Source of the DNA: Halegenticoccus soli
GTDB taxonomy: Archaea > Halobacteriota > Halobacteria > Halobacteriales > Haloferacaceae
Assembly: GCF_002844195.1 (NCBI RefSeq)
Contig: NZ_PEND01000001.1
Location: 186,001-250,000, forward strand
DNA: 64,000 nt
Direction of reading: 5' to 3'
Part shown: positions 43,370-52,590 of the stretch, piece by piece
How the letters are laid out: each line of letters opens with the position of its first letter
Position numbering within the stretch: the first letter of the stretch is position 1
The notes under the pieces: generated by a model
Databases searched by the model: none
What the model was told of the DNA's origin: nothing
The model's input: the letters and a program-made list of their open reading frames with translations, nothing else
Position numbers and translations under genes: made by a program

Positions 43370-44788
43370 CTACTCCCACGCCTCGGGCCACAGCCCCGCC
43401 GCCCGCATCCCCGCCTCGAACTCGGCCTCGCGGAACGCCGCGGCGAGTTCGTCGCGGTCGAGCCGGGGCACCTCGCTCCGCGCGAGTTCCGCGACGAGCA
43501 GCGCGGTCAGCATCGCGTGCTCCCTGACGTTCCGGTCGTCCACCTTGTCCCGCGTGTCGGCGTGTGTGTGCCCCCAGCCGCGGCCGCGCTCGCCGCTGTC
43601 GCTGTGGAGCTGCAGCGCCGGCACGCCGCGCTTGACGAACGGCCACTGGTCGCTGAACGGGTGGGGCTCCTCGCGGAGTTTGATCGGCTGCCGCGTCCGC
43701 TCGCTCACGCGAGTCGCGGCGCCCCTCGTCGCCTCCGAGGCGTGCGTCATCGCGACGAGGTCGCGGAACCGCCCCGCGCCGTCGACGTTCACGACGGCCT
43801 TCACGCGATCGAGCTCCAGCGTCTCCGCGAGGTGCTCCGCGCCCATGAGCCCGATCTCCTCGCAGCCGACGCCGGCGACCCGGACGCCGAGATCGAGATC
43901 CGCCTCGGCGAGGATCCGCGCGGCCGTCACGACCGTCGCGATGCCGCAGCCGTTGTCCAGCGCCCCCTCCGCGATGTCGTGGGCGTCGTAGTGGGCGAGC
44001 AGCAGCAGCTCCTCGTCGGTGTCGGGACCGAGGCGACCGACCACGTTCTGGCTCTCGCCGGGTCTCGTCTCGGCCTCGACCGAGAGGCGGACCTCGCCCC
44101 CGCGGTCGGCGTACTCGGAGAGCCACGAGCCGGTCTCCTTGCTCACGCCGACGGCGATCGCCTCGGCCTCCTCGTCGAACCGGAGCGATCCGGTCGGCGG
44201 GAGCTGCCCGGGGACGTGGTTGACGAAGACGAACGCCTCCGCGCCCGACTCGATCGCGTGACCGAACTTCTCCATTCGGTGGATGAACCGGCTCCCCGCC
44301 GGCGTGGTCGTGCTGGCGACGACGACCTTCCCCGCGACGTCCGTCGCGTCGATCTCGGCGGGGGTGCCGTAGCCCGCGTCCGCGAGTTCGCCCGCCGCCT
44401 CGCCCGCGGGGCAGTACGGGAGCGCGATCGCTTCGAACTGCCGACGCCGCGGCGCGCGCAGTTCGAGCTTCGTCCGCCCGCGGACCCACTCGTTCATCTC
44501 GAACCGCCAGTGGCGGACGTTCTCGACGCCCGCGTCCTCGAACGCGGACGCGACCAGGTCGGCGGCGCGGCGCTCGCCCTCGCTGCCGCCCATCCGATCG
44601 CCGATGCTCGTGAGGTCCGTCAGGAACCGCCACGGTCGGTCGTCGATCCACGTGCGCCCGAGGGCGGCGCGGTCGGCCGCGACCCGCCGCTCGTCGTCCG
44701 CGGCCGGCCCCTCGTCGTCCGCAGCTGGCCCTTCGTCGCCCGCGGAGCTGCGCTCGTCGACGGCGGAGCGCGGTTCGTCGTCGTCCAT
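43370..44788 (-). CDS. M28 family zinc aminopeptidase-like protein with acidic repeat N-terminus
   Basis: A 472-residue protein from the ATG at 44788. Di-zinc ligands by family pattern: His and Asp in AHYDAHDIAEGALDNGCG, Glu-Glu in CEEIGLMGAEH, Asp in VNVDGAGRF and His in GWGHTHADTRDKVD. A PA-like domain lies between residues ~130 and 250 (VAGKVVVASTTTPAGSRF). The first ~40 residues are an acidic repeat encoded by 21-bp units (44690-44773) and lack a signal peptide, so the protein is probably cytoplasmic. It would remove N-terminal amino acids from peptides. Confidence 0.9.
   Translation of the reverse strand: MDDDEPRSAVDERSSAGDEGPAADDEGPAADDERRVAADRAALGRTWIDDRPWRFLTDLTSIGDRMGGSEGERRAADLVASAFEDAGVENVRHWRFEMNEWVRGRTKLELRAPRRRQFEAIALPYCPAGEAAGELADAGYGTPAEIDATDVAGKVVVASTTTPAGSRFIHRMEKFGHAIESGAEAFVFVNHVPGQLPPTGSLRFDEEAEAIAVGVSKETGSWLSEYADRGGEVRLSVEAETRPGESQNVVGRLGPDTDEELLLLAHYDAHDIAEGALDNGCGIATVVTAARILAEADLDLGVRVAGVGCEEIGLMGAEHLAETLELDRVKAVVNVDGAGRFRDLVAMTHASEATRGAATRVSERTRQPIKLREEPHPFSDQWPFVKRGVPALQLHSDSGERGRGWGHTHADTRDKVDDRNVREHAMLTALLVAELARSEVPRLDRDELAAAFREAEFEAGMRAAGLWPEAWE
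44690..44773. repeat. Four 21-bp in-frame tandem repeats at the M28 start
   Basis: Units at 44690, 44711, 44732 and 44753 (21 bp each) encode heptads of the type GDEGPAA/DDEGPAA/DERSSAG. The two nearest the enzyme core are almost identical. Confidence 0.85.
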
Positions 44789-44945
44789 GGCGCGCCGTTC
44801 GTCGCTTCCGACTAAAACCTCCGGGATCGCGGTGAAGTACGCCTCCCGCACCGCGATCGCCGCAGCCCGCCCCGACGGGGCGCCCCGTCACCCTTTCGCA
44901 TTCGGATAGGCAAGGCTTACCAGCCTGACACGCCACCCACCGGGT

Positions 44946-46745
44946 ATGAGTTCGGTTCCCGAGCGCGGCGACATCGACCGGGAGTACAAGTGGGACCTGG
45001 AGAGCGTCTACGCGACGGACGAGGCCTGGGAGGAGGCGCTCGAGGAGGCGAAAGGCCGGGTCGAGGAGATCCGGGAGTACGAGGGGCGGACGACGGAGAG
45101 CCCGGAGACGCTCCTCGAACTGCTCGAACTCGTGGAGTCGGTGATGCGCGACGTGGCGACGGTCGTCTCCTACGCGCGGCTCCGAAGCAGCGAGGACACT
45201 CGGAATCAGGAGTACCAGGCCCTGTCCGCGCGGGCCGAGTCGCTGTCCGCCGAGGCCGGGAGCGCGACGAGTTTCATCGAACCCGAACTCCAGCGCCTCG
45301 ACGGGAACGAGGTCGAGGCGTTCCTGGAGGAGGAGCCGGCGCTCGAAGCGTACGAACACTACCTCGACGACGCCCTCCGGATGAAGCCCCACACCCGCTC
45401 GCCGGAGGTCGAGGAGCTGCTCGCCGAGCTGTCCGAGGTGACGGGCGCGGCGAGCGACGTCTACTCGATGCTCTCGAACGCCGACATGCGCTTTCCCACC
45501 GTCGAAAATCCGGCGGGCGAGGGCGTCGAGATCACGCAGGGGAACTTCACGAAGCTCCAGAAGCACCCCGACAGGGAGTTCCGCCGCGAGGTGTACGAGG
45601 CGTTCTACGACGAGTGGGCGGGCGTGCGAAACGCCGTCGGTACGGCGCTGAAAAACAGCGTGAAGGCGGACGTGAAACTCGCCCGCGCCCGGAACTACGA
45701 CACCGCCCGTGAGGCGGCGCTCGACGGCCCGAACGTGCCCGTCGCGGTGTACGACACCCTCCTCGACACCGTCCGCGACAACCTCGGGCACCTCCACCGA
45801 CACGCCGAACTGAAGCGCGAGGCGATCGGCGCGGACGAACTCCGGATGTGGGACCTCTACATGTCCCTCACCGGCGACGAGGGACCGGAAGTCACCTACG
45901 AGGAGGCGACGGAGTACGTCGTCGAGGCGGTCGCCCCGCTCGGAGAGGCGTACCAGGAGTGCATGGCCGAGGGGCTGGAGAGCCGGTGGGTCGACGTCTA
46001 CGAGAACAGGGGCAAGCGAGCCGGGGCGTTCTCCGGCGGGACGTACGACACCCACCCGTTCATCCTGATGAACTACCAGGACGACGTCGCCTCGATGTTC
46101 ACGCTTGCCCACGAGCTGGGCCACTCGATGCACTCGCTCCTCGCCAACGAGAGCCAGCCGTGGCACTACTCGAGTTACGACATCTTCGTCGCCGAGGTGG
46201 CGAGCACCGTCAACGAGACGCTCCTCACCCACCACCTGCTGGAGAACGCGGACGACGACGAGCTCCGCCGGCACGTCCTCGACGAGTACCTCGAACGCTT
46301 TCGCTCGACGCTGTACCGGCAGACGATGTTCGCCGACTTCGAGCTACGGATCCACGAGATCGCCGAGGAGGGCGGCGCGCTCACGCCCGACGCGTTCGAC
46401 GAGATCTACGGCGGCCTCAAGGCGGAGTTCTACGAGCCCGCGGCGATCGACGACCGGATCGCCCGCGAGTGGATGCGCATTCCGCACTTTTACTACTCCT
46501 ACTACGTCTACCAGTACAGCACGGGGATCAGCGCGGCCGTCTCGATCGTCGAGCGCATCCGCGAGGAGGGCGAACCGGCCGCGGCGGACTACCGCGAGGC
46601 GCTGCGCGCGGGCGGCAGCGCGTACCCGATCGAGGTGCTCGAAACGGCCGGCGTCGACGTGACCTCGCCCGCCCCGGTCGAGGACGCGCTCGGCGTCTAC
46701 GGCCGCTACCTCGACGAGATCGCCGATCTGCTCGACCTCCGGTGA
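44946..46745 (+). CDS. pepF: Oligoendopeptidase F (M3B family)
   Basis: A 599-residue zinc peptidase. HELGH at 389-393, with the third ligand Glu in FVAEVASTVNETLL. It starts ERGDIDREYKWDLESVYATD, the canonical M3B N-terminus, and ends in FYYSYYVYQYSTGISAAVSI-type helices. Hydrolyses cytoplasmic oligopeptides. It is divergent from the M28 peptidase, so both may serve peptide recycling. Confidence 0.95.
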   Translation: MSSVPERGDIDREYKWDLESVYATDEAWEEALEEAKGRVEEIREYEGRTTESPETLLELLELVESVMRDVATVVSYARLRSSEDTRNQEYQALSARAESLSAEAGSATSFIEPELQRLDGNEVEAFLEEEPALEAYEHYLDDALRMKPHTRSPEVEELLAELSEVTGAASDVYSMLSNADMRFPTVENPAGEGVEITQGNFTKLQKHPDREFRREVYEAFYDEWAGVRNAVGTALKNSVKADVKLARARNYDTAREAALDGPNVPVAVYDTLLDTVRDNLGHLHRHAELKREAIGADELRMWDLYMSLTGDEGPEVTYEEATEYVVEAVAPLGEAYQECMAEGLESRWVDVYENRGKRAGAFSGGTYDTHPFILMNYQDDVASMFTLAHELGHSMHSLLANESQPWHYSSYDIFVAEVASTVNETLLTHHLLENADDDELRRHVLDEYLERFRSTLYRQTMFADFELRIHEIAEEGGALTPDAFDEIYGGLKAEFYEPAAIDDRIAREWMRIPHFYYSYYVYQYSTGISAAVSIVERIREEGEPAAADYREALRAGGSAYPIEVLETAGVDVTSPAPVEDALGVYGRYLDEIADLLDLR

Positions 46746-46864
46746 CCCGTCTCGCCCCGCGTTAGCCGGCGCGTCCGCGGCCGACCCGACCCCGCGACGA
46801 ACCCCCGTTCGGTTTCCGGACCCACAAGGCACATTTACTCCGATCCCGAAGCGGGCAGTAGCGA

Positions 46865-48091
46865 ATGTCACGTAGCCCGTCCCTTCCCGACCGTCCTCGG
46901 CTGGATCTGGACCCGGAGATGTCCGACGCCGAGCGGCTGAACGCGATGCGCAAACACTACGCGCGCATCGTCCACGTGAACGAGGAACTGGACGAGCGCC
47001 TGCAGGAGGCGAACGATCGGCGACGTGAGCTCCGGGAGGAAGTCGACCACCTGAAGCGGCGAAACGAGGTGCTGAAGACCTCCTCGATGTACATCGCGAC
47101 CGTCGAGGAGATCTCGGACGACGGCGTCGTCATCAAACAGCACGGGAACAACCAGGAGGTGCTCACCGAGGTGTCGCCGAGCCTCGCCGACTCCCTCAGC
47201 GAGGGCGACCGCGTCGCGATCAACGACTCCTTCGGCGTCCAGCGCGTCCTCGACGACGAGACCGACGCCCGCGCGCAGGCGATGGAGGTCGAGGCGTCGC
47301 CCGACGTGCGCTACGAGGACATCGGCGGCATCGACGAGCAGGTACGCGAGGTCAGGGAGGCGGTCGAGGACCCGCTCGTCAACCCGGACCTGTTCGAGGC
47401 GGTCGGCGTCGACCCGCCGAAGGGGGTCCTCCTGCACGGCCCGCCGGGCACCGGCAAGACGATGCTGGCGAAGGCCGTCGCCAACGAGACGGACGCGACG
47501 TTCATCAAGATGGCCGGCTCCGAGCTCGTCCGCAAGTTCATCGGCGAGGGCTCGCGGCTCGTCCGCGACCTGTTCGACCTCGCCGAAGAGCGCGAACCGG
47601 CGGTCATCTTCATCGACGAGATCGACGCCGTCGCCTCGAAGCGGACGGACTCGAAGACCTCCGGGGACGCCGAGGTCCAGCGGACGATGATGCAGCTGCT
47701 CTCGGAGATGGACGGGTTCGACGACCGGGGCGACATCCGCATCATGGCGGCGACGAACCGCTTCGACATGCTCGACGAGGCGATCCTCCGGCCGGGTCGG
47801 TTCGACCGCCTCATCGAGGTGCCCAAGCCGGCCGCGGAGGGCCGCGAGCGCATCCTCGAGATCCACACCGCCGACATGAACGTCGCCGACGACGTGGACC
47901 TCGGTGAGATCGCGGCGGCGCTCGACGACTACAGCGGCGCGGACATCGCCAGCCTCACGACGGAAGCGGGCATGTTCGCCATCCGCGACGATCGGGTCGA
48001 GGTCCGACACGAGGATTTCGAGGCCGCGCGCGAGAAGGTCGAAGCCGAGGACGAGGGGCCGGTCGCCGGCTTCACCGACTACCAGTACTGA
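46865..48091 (+). CDS. pan: Proteasome-activating nucleotidase
   Basis: A 408-residue AAA+ ATPase that unfolds proteins for the 20S proteasome. Residues ~38-72 are a coiled coil, ~75-130 the OB domain. Walker A GPPGTGKT is at 192-199, Walker B is [14 protein letters not shown], and the sensor/Arg-finger region is [13 protein letters not shown]. The last residues are FTDYQY, so the C-terminal tripeptide is YQY rather than a textbook HbYX. A TATA-like ACATTTACT lies ~30 bp before the ATG. Confidence 0.96.
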   Translation: MSRSPSLPDRPRLDLDPEMSDAERLNAMRKHYARIVHVNEELDERLQEANDRRRELREEVDHLKRRNEVLKTSSMYIATVEEISDDGVVIKQHGNNQEVLTEVSPSLADSLSEGDRVAINDSFGVQRVLDDETDARAQAMEVEASPDVRYEDIGGIDEQVREVREAVEDPLVNPDLFEAVGVDPPKGVLLHGPPGTGKTMLAKAVANETDATFIKMAGSELVRKFIGEGSRLVRDLFDLAEEREPAVIFIDEIDAVASKRTDSKTSGDAEVQRTMMQLLSEMDGFDDRGDIRIMAATNRFDMLDEAILRPGRFDRLIEVPKPAAEGRERILEIHTADMNVADDVDLGEIAAALDDYSGADIASLTTEAGMFAIRDDRVEVRHEDFEAAREKVEAEDEGPVAGFTDYQY

Positions 48092-48196
48092 GCCGCGAAC
48101 GGGATCTGCGACCCGCAACTGCGACCCCGGCTCCGCAACCCGCGACCGCGCCGCCGATCCGTAACCCATTCTTAGCCGCGCCTCCGTCATCCGACA

Positions 48197-48667
48197 ATGA
48201 ACGCGATCCACGTCGCGCGCGGCGCGGCGACCGCGCCGACCGAGCTGTCGTCGTACGACGCCGCGCTGGCCGAGGCGAACGTCCACAACTACAACCTCGT
48301 CGTCGTCTCCTCTATCGTCCCGGCCGGCGCGACCGTCGAGGAGGTCGACGCCGTCCCCGACCTCGGCCCGGCGGGCGACCGACTCACCGTCGTCCAGGCG
48401 CGGGAGACGAGGGCCGGGCCGGGCACCGTCGCCGCGGGCCTCGGCTGGGCGACCGGTCCGGGTCCGGGGCTGTTCTACGAGGCGACCGGCGACGACCCCG
48501 ACGAGGTCGCCGCGGAGATCCGGGCGGGCCTCGACGCCGGGGCGGAGCTCCGCGACTGGGAGTTCACGGACCGGGAGGTGACCGTGACGTCGGTCGAGGC
48601 CCCGCCCGAGGGCTACACGACGGCCCTCGTCGTCGCGGCCTACGGCGAGAGCGAGCCCGTCTTCTGA
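48197..48667 (+). CDS. pdaD: Pyruvoyl-dependent arginine decarboxylase
   Basis: A 156-residue proenzyme. It self-cleaves at Ser38-Ser39 within VVVSSIVPAG, turning Ser39 into the pyruvoyl cofactor. The large subunit has TVVQARETRAGPGTVAAGLG and GYTTALVVAAYGESEPVF. It makes agmatine from arginine; in archaea agmatine feeds polyamines and the agmatidine of tRNA-Ile2. The spacer before it (48092-48196) holds short direct repeats but no gene. Confidence 0.95.
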   Translation: MNAIHVARGAATAPTELSSYDAALAEANVHNYNLVVVSSIVPAGATVEEVDAVPDLGPAGDRLTVVQARETRAGPGTVAAGLGWATGPGPGLFYEATGDDPDEVAAEIRAGLDAGAELRDWEFTDREVTVTSVEAPPEGYTTALVVAAYGESEPVF

Positions 48668-48719
48668 CGCGTTCGACGGCTTTTTACCCCGGGTCAGCCT
48701 ACTCTCCCCGAACCTTCCT

Positions 48720-49103
48720 ATGAACGCGAACGATCCGTACGCCGGTGTACCCGGCGTCGTCGGCGCGGGCGAGTCGTCGCACGACGTGGACCTGACGCTC
48801 GACCAGCGGCGGACGCTCCGCCGCGCCGTCGCGGGCATCGTCGAGCAGACCCGCGCGTACCTCCCCGACAGCTACACGGTCGGGTCCGAACTCTCCTACG
48901 GCGCGGACGGTCCGCGGGCGACCGTCGCCGTCCACCCCCCGGCCGGGCACCCCGTCAGCGCGGGCTTCGCGCCCGACCTCGACGACCTCGAAACCGGGCT
49001 CGCCGAGGAGGACCGGCGCGAGGTCGCCCGCGGCCTCGCCGCGAGCGCGGCGCTCCAGGTGATGAACGCCGTCGGCGACGGCGTCACCCCGACCGCGCGG
49101 TAA
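48720..49103 (+). CDS. Conserved haloarchaeal protein (DUF5811, as I recall)
   Basis: A 127-residue acidic protein starting NANDPYAGVPGVVGAGESSH and ending with a helical LAASAALQVMNAVGDG. A conserved haloarchaeal family without known role. No membrane segment or metal motif visible. It follows pdaD by 52 bp on the same strand. Confidence 0.82.
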   Translation: MNANDPYAGVPGVVGAGESSHDVDLTLDQRRTLRRAVAGIVEQTRAYLPDSYTVGSELSYGADGPRATVAVHPPAGHPVSAGFAPDLDDLETGLAEEDRREVARGLAASAALQVMNAVGDGVTPTAR

Positions 49104-49199
49104 CCGTAGCCGCCGCTCTTCGACGCTCCTTCCCTTCTCCGAGAACCGAATCGCGGGACGCCGGACGCGCCCGTACGGTCGATCGGCGCGTCCGCGTCC

Positions 49200-49285
49200 C
49201 GACTCGGCTTCGGCCGACTTCCGACTACTCTCGGCCGATTTCCGACTCGACTTCGACCGACTTCCGACTACTCTCGGCCGGCTTC
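49200..49285. repeat. Two 43-bp tandem units in the spacer
   Basis: Units at 49200-49242 and 49243-49285 share CGACTCG, then ACTTCCGACTACTCTCGGCC. Only a few positions differ, and a decayed third start follows. Inside each unit shorter CTTCCGAC/TTTCCGAC steps recur. Confidence 0.8.
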
Positions 49286-49316
49286 CGACGCGGCGTCGGT
49301 CGACGCTCGCCGTCCG

Positions 49317-49541
49317 TCACGCCGTCCCGTCCGCGGGGGCGTCACAGAACAGGCCGTAGCCGAGCACGACCGCGGAGGGGAGCGACCCCAGTCCGGCGCC
49401 GAGCGCCGTGGGAACCGGCGCGAGGAACGACCACGCGACCCCCGCGACGAGCGGGAGCGGAAGCGCGGCGAGCAGCAGGTCGTACCGCGATACCTTCGGC
49501 GGTCCGGTGCCGCCGCTTCGCTGTGCGTTTCGAACGCTCAT
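49317..49541 (-). CDS. Small two-helix membrane protein
   Basis: A 74-residue protein. Start SVRNAQRSGGTGPPKVSRYD is followed by two hydrophobic helices (LLLAALPLPLVAGVAWSFLA and LPSAVVLGYGLFC). The pattern is common among small haloarchaeal membrane proteins of unknown function. An AT-rich AATATTTT box lies ~45 bp before the ATG. Confidence 0.75.
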   Translation of the reverse strand: MSVRNAQRSGGTGPPKVSRYDLLLAALPLPLVAGVAWSFLAPVPTALGAGLGSLPSAVVLGYGLFCDAPADGTA

Positions 49542-49731
49542 CGTCGCTCACCTCCGCGCGACTGTACGGCGCAGCGCCACAAAATATTGTCGCCGCACCC
49601 CGACGCCGCCTCTCGGTTTTACTCACCGACTCGCCATCCCGCTCCGTCGGGTGGCGCTTCGGACGCGTACGCGGGTCGAGCGGGGTTCGCCGCCCGCCGC
49701 GGGGTGCGACGGCGGTCTCCGTCGCCGCGTC

Positions 49732-51534
49732 CTACTTCCCCCAGAACGGGTCGCGGCGGCGGTGCTTGTCGAGGTAGCCCTGGAGCGCCTCCAGTTCGTC
49801 CGCCGGTATCTCGCCCGACAGCTCCTGCTCCAGGATCTTCGCGTGCTTCTCGGGCAGTTGGATCCAGAGTTCGTCGCCCTCGTCGATCTGTCGGCCGACG
49901 GTCGGGCCGTCGATGGCGACGCTCACCCGCGATCCCGCGCGCGCCTCGGAGATGTCCTCGCCCTGCTCCTGAATGCCGTTGAGCTGCCCGACGCGCGTCG
50001 GCTCGTCGCCCTCCCACTTCGCGACGTACTGGTTGTTCTTCAGCGTCCCCGAGAGCACCTCGACGCCGACGACCGCGGGGTTGCTCTGGCGGAATACGTG
50101 GTCCTCCAGGACGCGGAACCGGCACGGGCGGACGATCTTGTCGAGCACCGTCTCCTGCTGGGCGCGCTTTCGCTCCTCGACAAACTCGTCGTAGTCCTCG
50201 ACGAGCTGGTAGATCACGTCGTGCTCGAACAGCGTGACCTCGCTGTGGTCGAGTTCGTCCGCGGCGTCCGGGAGGACGTCGACGCTGAACCCGAGGATGA
50301 CCCGGTGTTCGGGTTCGCGCGCGGTCCCGGCGATGGCGATGTCCCGCGGGGCCACGTCGCCGACTTCGGCCCGGAGGATCGGCACTTCCGCCTCGCGAAG
50401 GGCGTTCGCCATCGCCTCCAGGCTCCCGAGCGTGTCGGCCTTGACGACGACGCCCTCCTCCTCGGTCTCGACTTCGATCTCCGCGAGTTCGGACTCGACC
50501 GCCTCGATCACCGCGTCGAGGTCACGGTCCCGGACGACGCGGACCGGCGCGCCGGCCATCGCGTCTTCGAGGTCCGGCGCGGCGATCTTCACCCCCGCCG
50601 CCGCCGAGACCTCCTCGACCCGCTCGAACCGCTTTTCGGTCCGGATCTCGGCGAGCGGGCGGGGCTGCAGGAGCGCCCGCACCTCCGTGACGATCGGGCC
50701 GTTCGTCCCGCCGACGACGATCCGCTCGTCCTCGCGGACGGTGCCGTCGTACAGCACCACGTCGAGCGTCGCGCCGAAGCCCCGCTCCTCTTTGACCTCG
50801 AGGACGGTCCCCTTCCCCGGCCCGGCGATGTCGATCTGCATCTCCGCTTTCATGTACCGCTGGGAGAGGCCCATGAGCACCGCGAGCAGGTCCGGGATCC
50901 CCTCGCCCGTGATCGCGGAGACGGGGACGACGCCGACGTCCTTCTGGAAGTTCTGGACGCGCCAGTACAGGTCGGCGGAGAAGCCCTGCTCCGAGAGGTT
51001 CCCGATGATGCGGTAGAGATTCTCGTCCAGCCGGGAGCGGGCCTGCTTGCTCTGGGCCTCGTAGGTCTGCTGGATCGGCGCGCCCTCCCGGGCGTTCCAG
51101 CCGGGGGTGGTGTCGATCTTGTTCGCGGCGACGACGAACGGCGTGCCCGTCCGCTTGAGGATGTCGATGGCCTCGATCGTCTGCGGCTGGAAGCCGTCGT
51201 TCACGTCGACGACGAGGATGGCGATGTCGGCGAGCGCCCCGCCCCGCGAGCGCAGCGTCGTGAACGAGTGGTGCCCCGGCGTGTCGATGAACAGCAGGCC
51301 GGGCAGGTCGAAGTCGTCGGGGTCGACGAGGCTCCCCGCCATCCCCGAGATGGTGTCGAGCGGGACGGCCGTCGCCCCGATGTGTTGCGTGATCGCGCCG
51401 GCCTCGCCCTCGCTGACGGCGGAGCCCCGGATCTTGTCGAGGAGGGTCGTCTTCCCGTGGTCGACGTGGCCGAGGACGGCGACGATGGGTGTGCGAAGCG
51501 CTTCGGTCGGGCCGCGTGTATCGGTATCAGACAT
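49732..51534 (-). CDS. infB: Translation initiation factor aIF5B (IF-2 homologue)
   Basis: A 600-residue GTPase for subunit joining. The ATG at 51534 is chosen ([20 protein letters not shown]). G1 is GHVDHGKT; G2 region [12 protein letters not shown]3 is [11 protein letters not shown]4 is VVAANKID. Domains II-IV follow ([20 protein letters not shown] near the end). Spacer to the divergent PRC-barrel gene is ~290 bp. Confidence 0.97.
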   Translation of the reverse strand: MSDTDTRGPTEALRTPIVAVLGHVDHGKTTLLDKIRGSAVSEGEAGAITQHIGATAVPLDTISGMAGSLVDPDDFDLPGLLFIDTPGHHSFTTLRSRGGALADIAILVVDVNDGFQPQTIEAIDILKRTGTPFVVAANKIDTTPGWNAREGAPIQQTYEAQSKQARSRLDENLYRIIGNLSEQGFSADLYWRVQNFQKDVGVVPVSAITGEGIPDLLAVLMGLSQRYMKAEMQIDIAGPGKGTVLEVKEERGFGATLDVVLYDGTVREDERIVVGGTNGPIVTEVRALLQPRPLAEIRTEKRFERVEEVSAAAGVKIAAPDLEDAMAGAPVRVVRDRDLDAVIEAVESELAEIEVETEEEGVVVKADTLGSLEAMANALREAEVPILRAEVGDVAPRDIAIAGTAREPEHRVILGFSVDVLPDAADELDHSEVTLFEHDVIYQLVEDYDEFVEERKRAQQETVLDKIVRPCRFRVLEDHVFRQSNPAVVGVEVLSGTLKNNQYVAKWEGDEPTRVGQLNGIQEQGEDISEARAGSRVSVAIDGPTVGRQIDEGDELWIQLPEKHAKILEQELSGEIPADELEALQGYLDKHRRRDPFWGK

Positions 51535-51690
51535 CGAGATCACCCAGCAGAAATGCTCTTGTAGGGTTTGAGCGGCGGATCGTAGTTAAGTCCATCGTCC
51601 TCCTACCGCCGAACCGTCATCGAACCGCCGACCACCGACCCGCGGGGGAGCGTCGAATCGTCCGCCCCGCCGGTCCTCAGCGGTTTTCGA

Positions 51691-51750
51691 CGCCGAGTGC
51701 CGTCGAGTGCCGAGCGATGCTGAGCGACGCCGAGCGATGCCGAGCCGCGC
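51691..51750. repeat. Six 10-bp tandem units in the infB / PRC-barrel spacer
   Basis: Ten-base units from 51691: CGCCGAGTGC, CGTCGAGTGC, CGAGCGATGC, TGAGCGACGC, CGAGCGATGC, CGAGCCGCGC. Each unit ends in GC and has the GAG core within it. Confidence 0.75.
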
Positions 51751-51798
51751 CGTCCGGCCTCCCGCGCGTCCGCCGCCCGTCGGACGCACCCCGTGGCG

Positions 51799-51806
51799 TT
51801 TATGTA
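51799..51806 (+). promoter_or_regulatory. TATA-like element of the PRC-barrel/nob1 operon
   Basis: TTTATGTA ~25-30 bp before the ATG at 51829, consistent with a leaderless mRNA. Confidence 0.55.
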
Positions 51807-51828
51807 ACGGCGGCCGAATACCCCCCGT

Positions 51829-52068
51829 ATGGCCGACATACTCGCCGAGAACCTCTCGGGGAAGGCCGTCATGGGCTCCGACGGTACGGAACTGGGAATG
51901 CTGTACAACATCACGATGAACCTCAAGACGGGGGCGCTGCACGACCTCGTCGTCGACCCCCACGAGACGATGACGGAGGAGTCGTTCGAGCGGGACGAGG
52001 AGGGACACGTTCACGTGCCGGTGGGCCGGGTACAGGCGGTCAAGGATTACATCGTCATTCAGCGGTAG
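51829..52068 (+). CDS. PRC-barrel domain protein
   Basis: A 79-residue single PRC-barrel: LSGKAVMGSDGTELGMLYNI, then GALHDLVVDP and VPVGRVQAVKDYIVIQR. Archaeal PRC-barrels of this size are linked with RNA or ribosome maturation and, in some lineages, cell division. The stop codon is immediately followed by the nob1 ATG (no gap), so the two are co-translated. Confidence 0.92.
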   Translation: MADILAENLSGKAVMGSDGTELGMLYNITMNLKTGALHDLVVDPHETMTEESFERDEEGHVHVPVGRVQAVKDYIVIQR

Positions 52069-52527
52069 ATGCACGTTCTCGACACGTCAGCGTTCATCCA
52101 CGAGTACCACACCGACGAGCAGACGGCCTCGATTCCGCTCGTCCAGGAGGAACTCGAAGGCGAGCACGCCTTCCGCTTCGACGCGATGGAGGGGGCGGGG
52201 ATGCACATCCACATCCCGGCGGACGGGACCGTCGAGAAGGTCCGCCGTGCGGCCGTCGAAACGGGGGATCGAGAAGTGCTGTCGGAGACCGACATCCGAC
52301 TGCTCGCCGCCGCGTTCGAACTCGACGCCACGCTCGTCACCGACGACTACGCGATGCAGAACGTGGCCGACCGCCTGGGGATCGCCGTCGAGGTGATCGC
52401 CCGCGACGGCATCACCGAACAGCGGAGCTGGATCTTCCAGTGCGCCGGCTGCGGCCGCGAGTTCGACGAGCACCGCGACCGCTGCCCCGTCTGCGGGAGC
52501 GGCCTCTCCAGAAAGAACCCTGCCTGA
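52069..52527 (+). CDS. nob1: Ribosome-maturation endonuclease Nob1
   Basis: A 152-residue protein. Residues 1-115 are a PIN nuclease domain: Asp5 in VLDTSAFIH, Glu28/29 in VQEELEG, and the acidic pair in LVTDDYAMQNVA. A C-terminal zinc ribbon follows (CAGCGREFDE and CPVCGSGL). In archaea and eukaryotes Nob1 cuts the 3' end of pre-16S/18S rRNA. Directly coupled to the PRC-barrel gene. Confidence 0.95.
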   Translation: MHVLDTSAFIHEYHTDEQTASIPLVQEELEGEHAFRFDAMEGAGMHIHIPADGTVEKVRRAAVETGDREVLSETDIRLLAAAFELDATLVTDDYAMQNVADRLGIAVEVIARDGITEQRSWIFQCAGCGREFDEHRDRCPVCGSGLSRKNPA

Positions 52528-52590
52528 GCTCCCCCCGAGGCTCCGTGCCCGAGGGGGGCCGCCCGGTTTCCGCCCGACTCGCGGGAAGAC

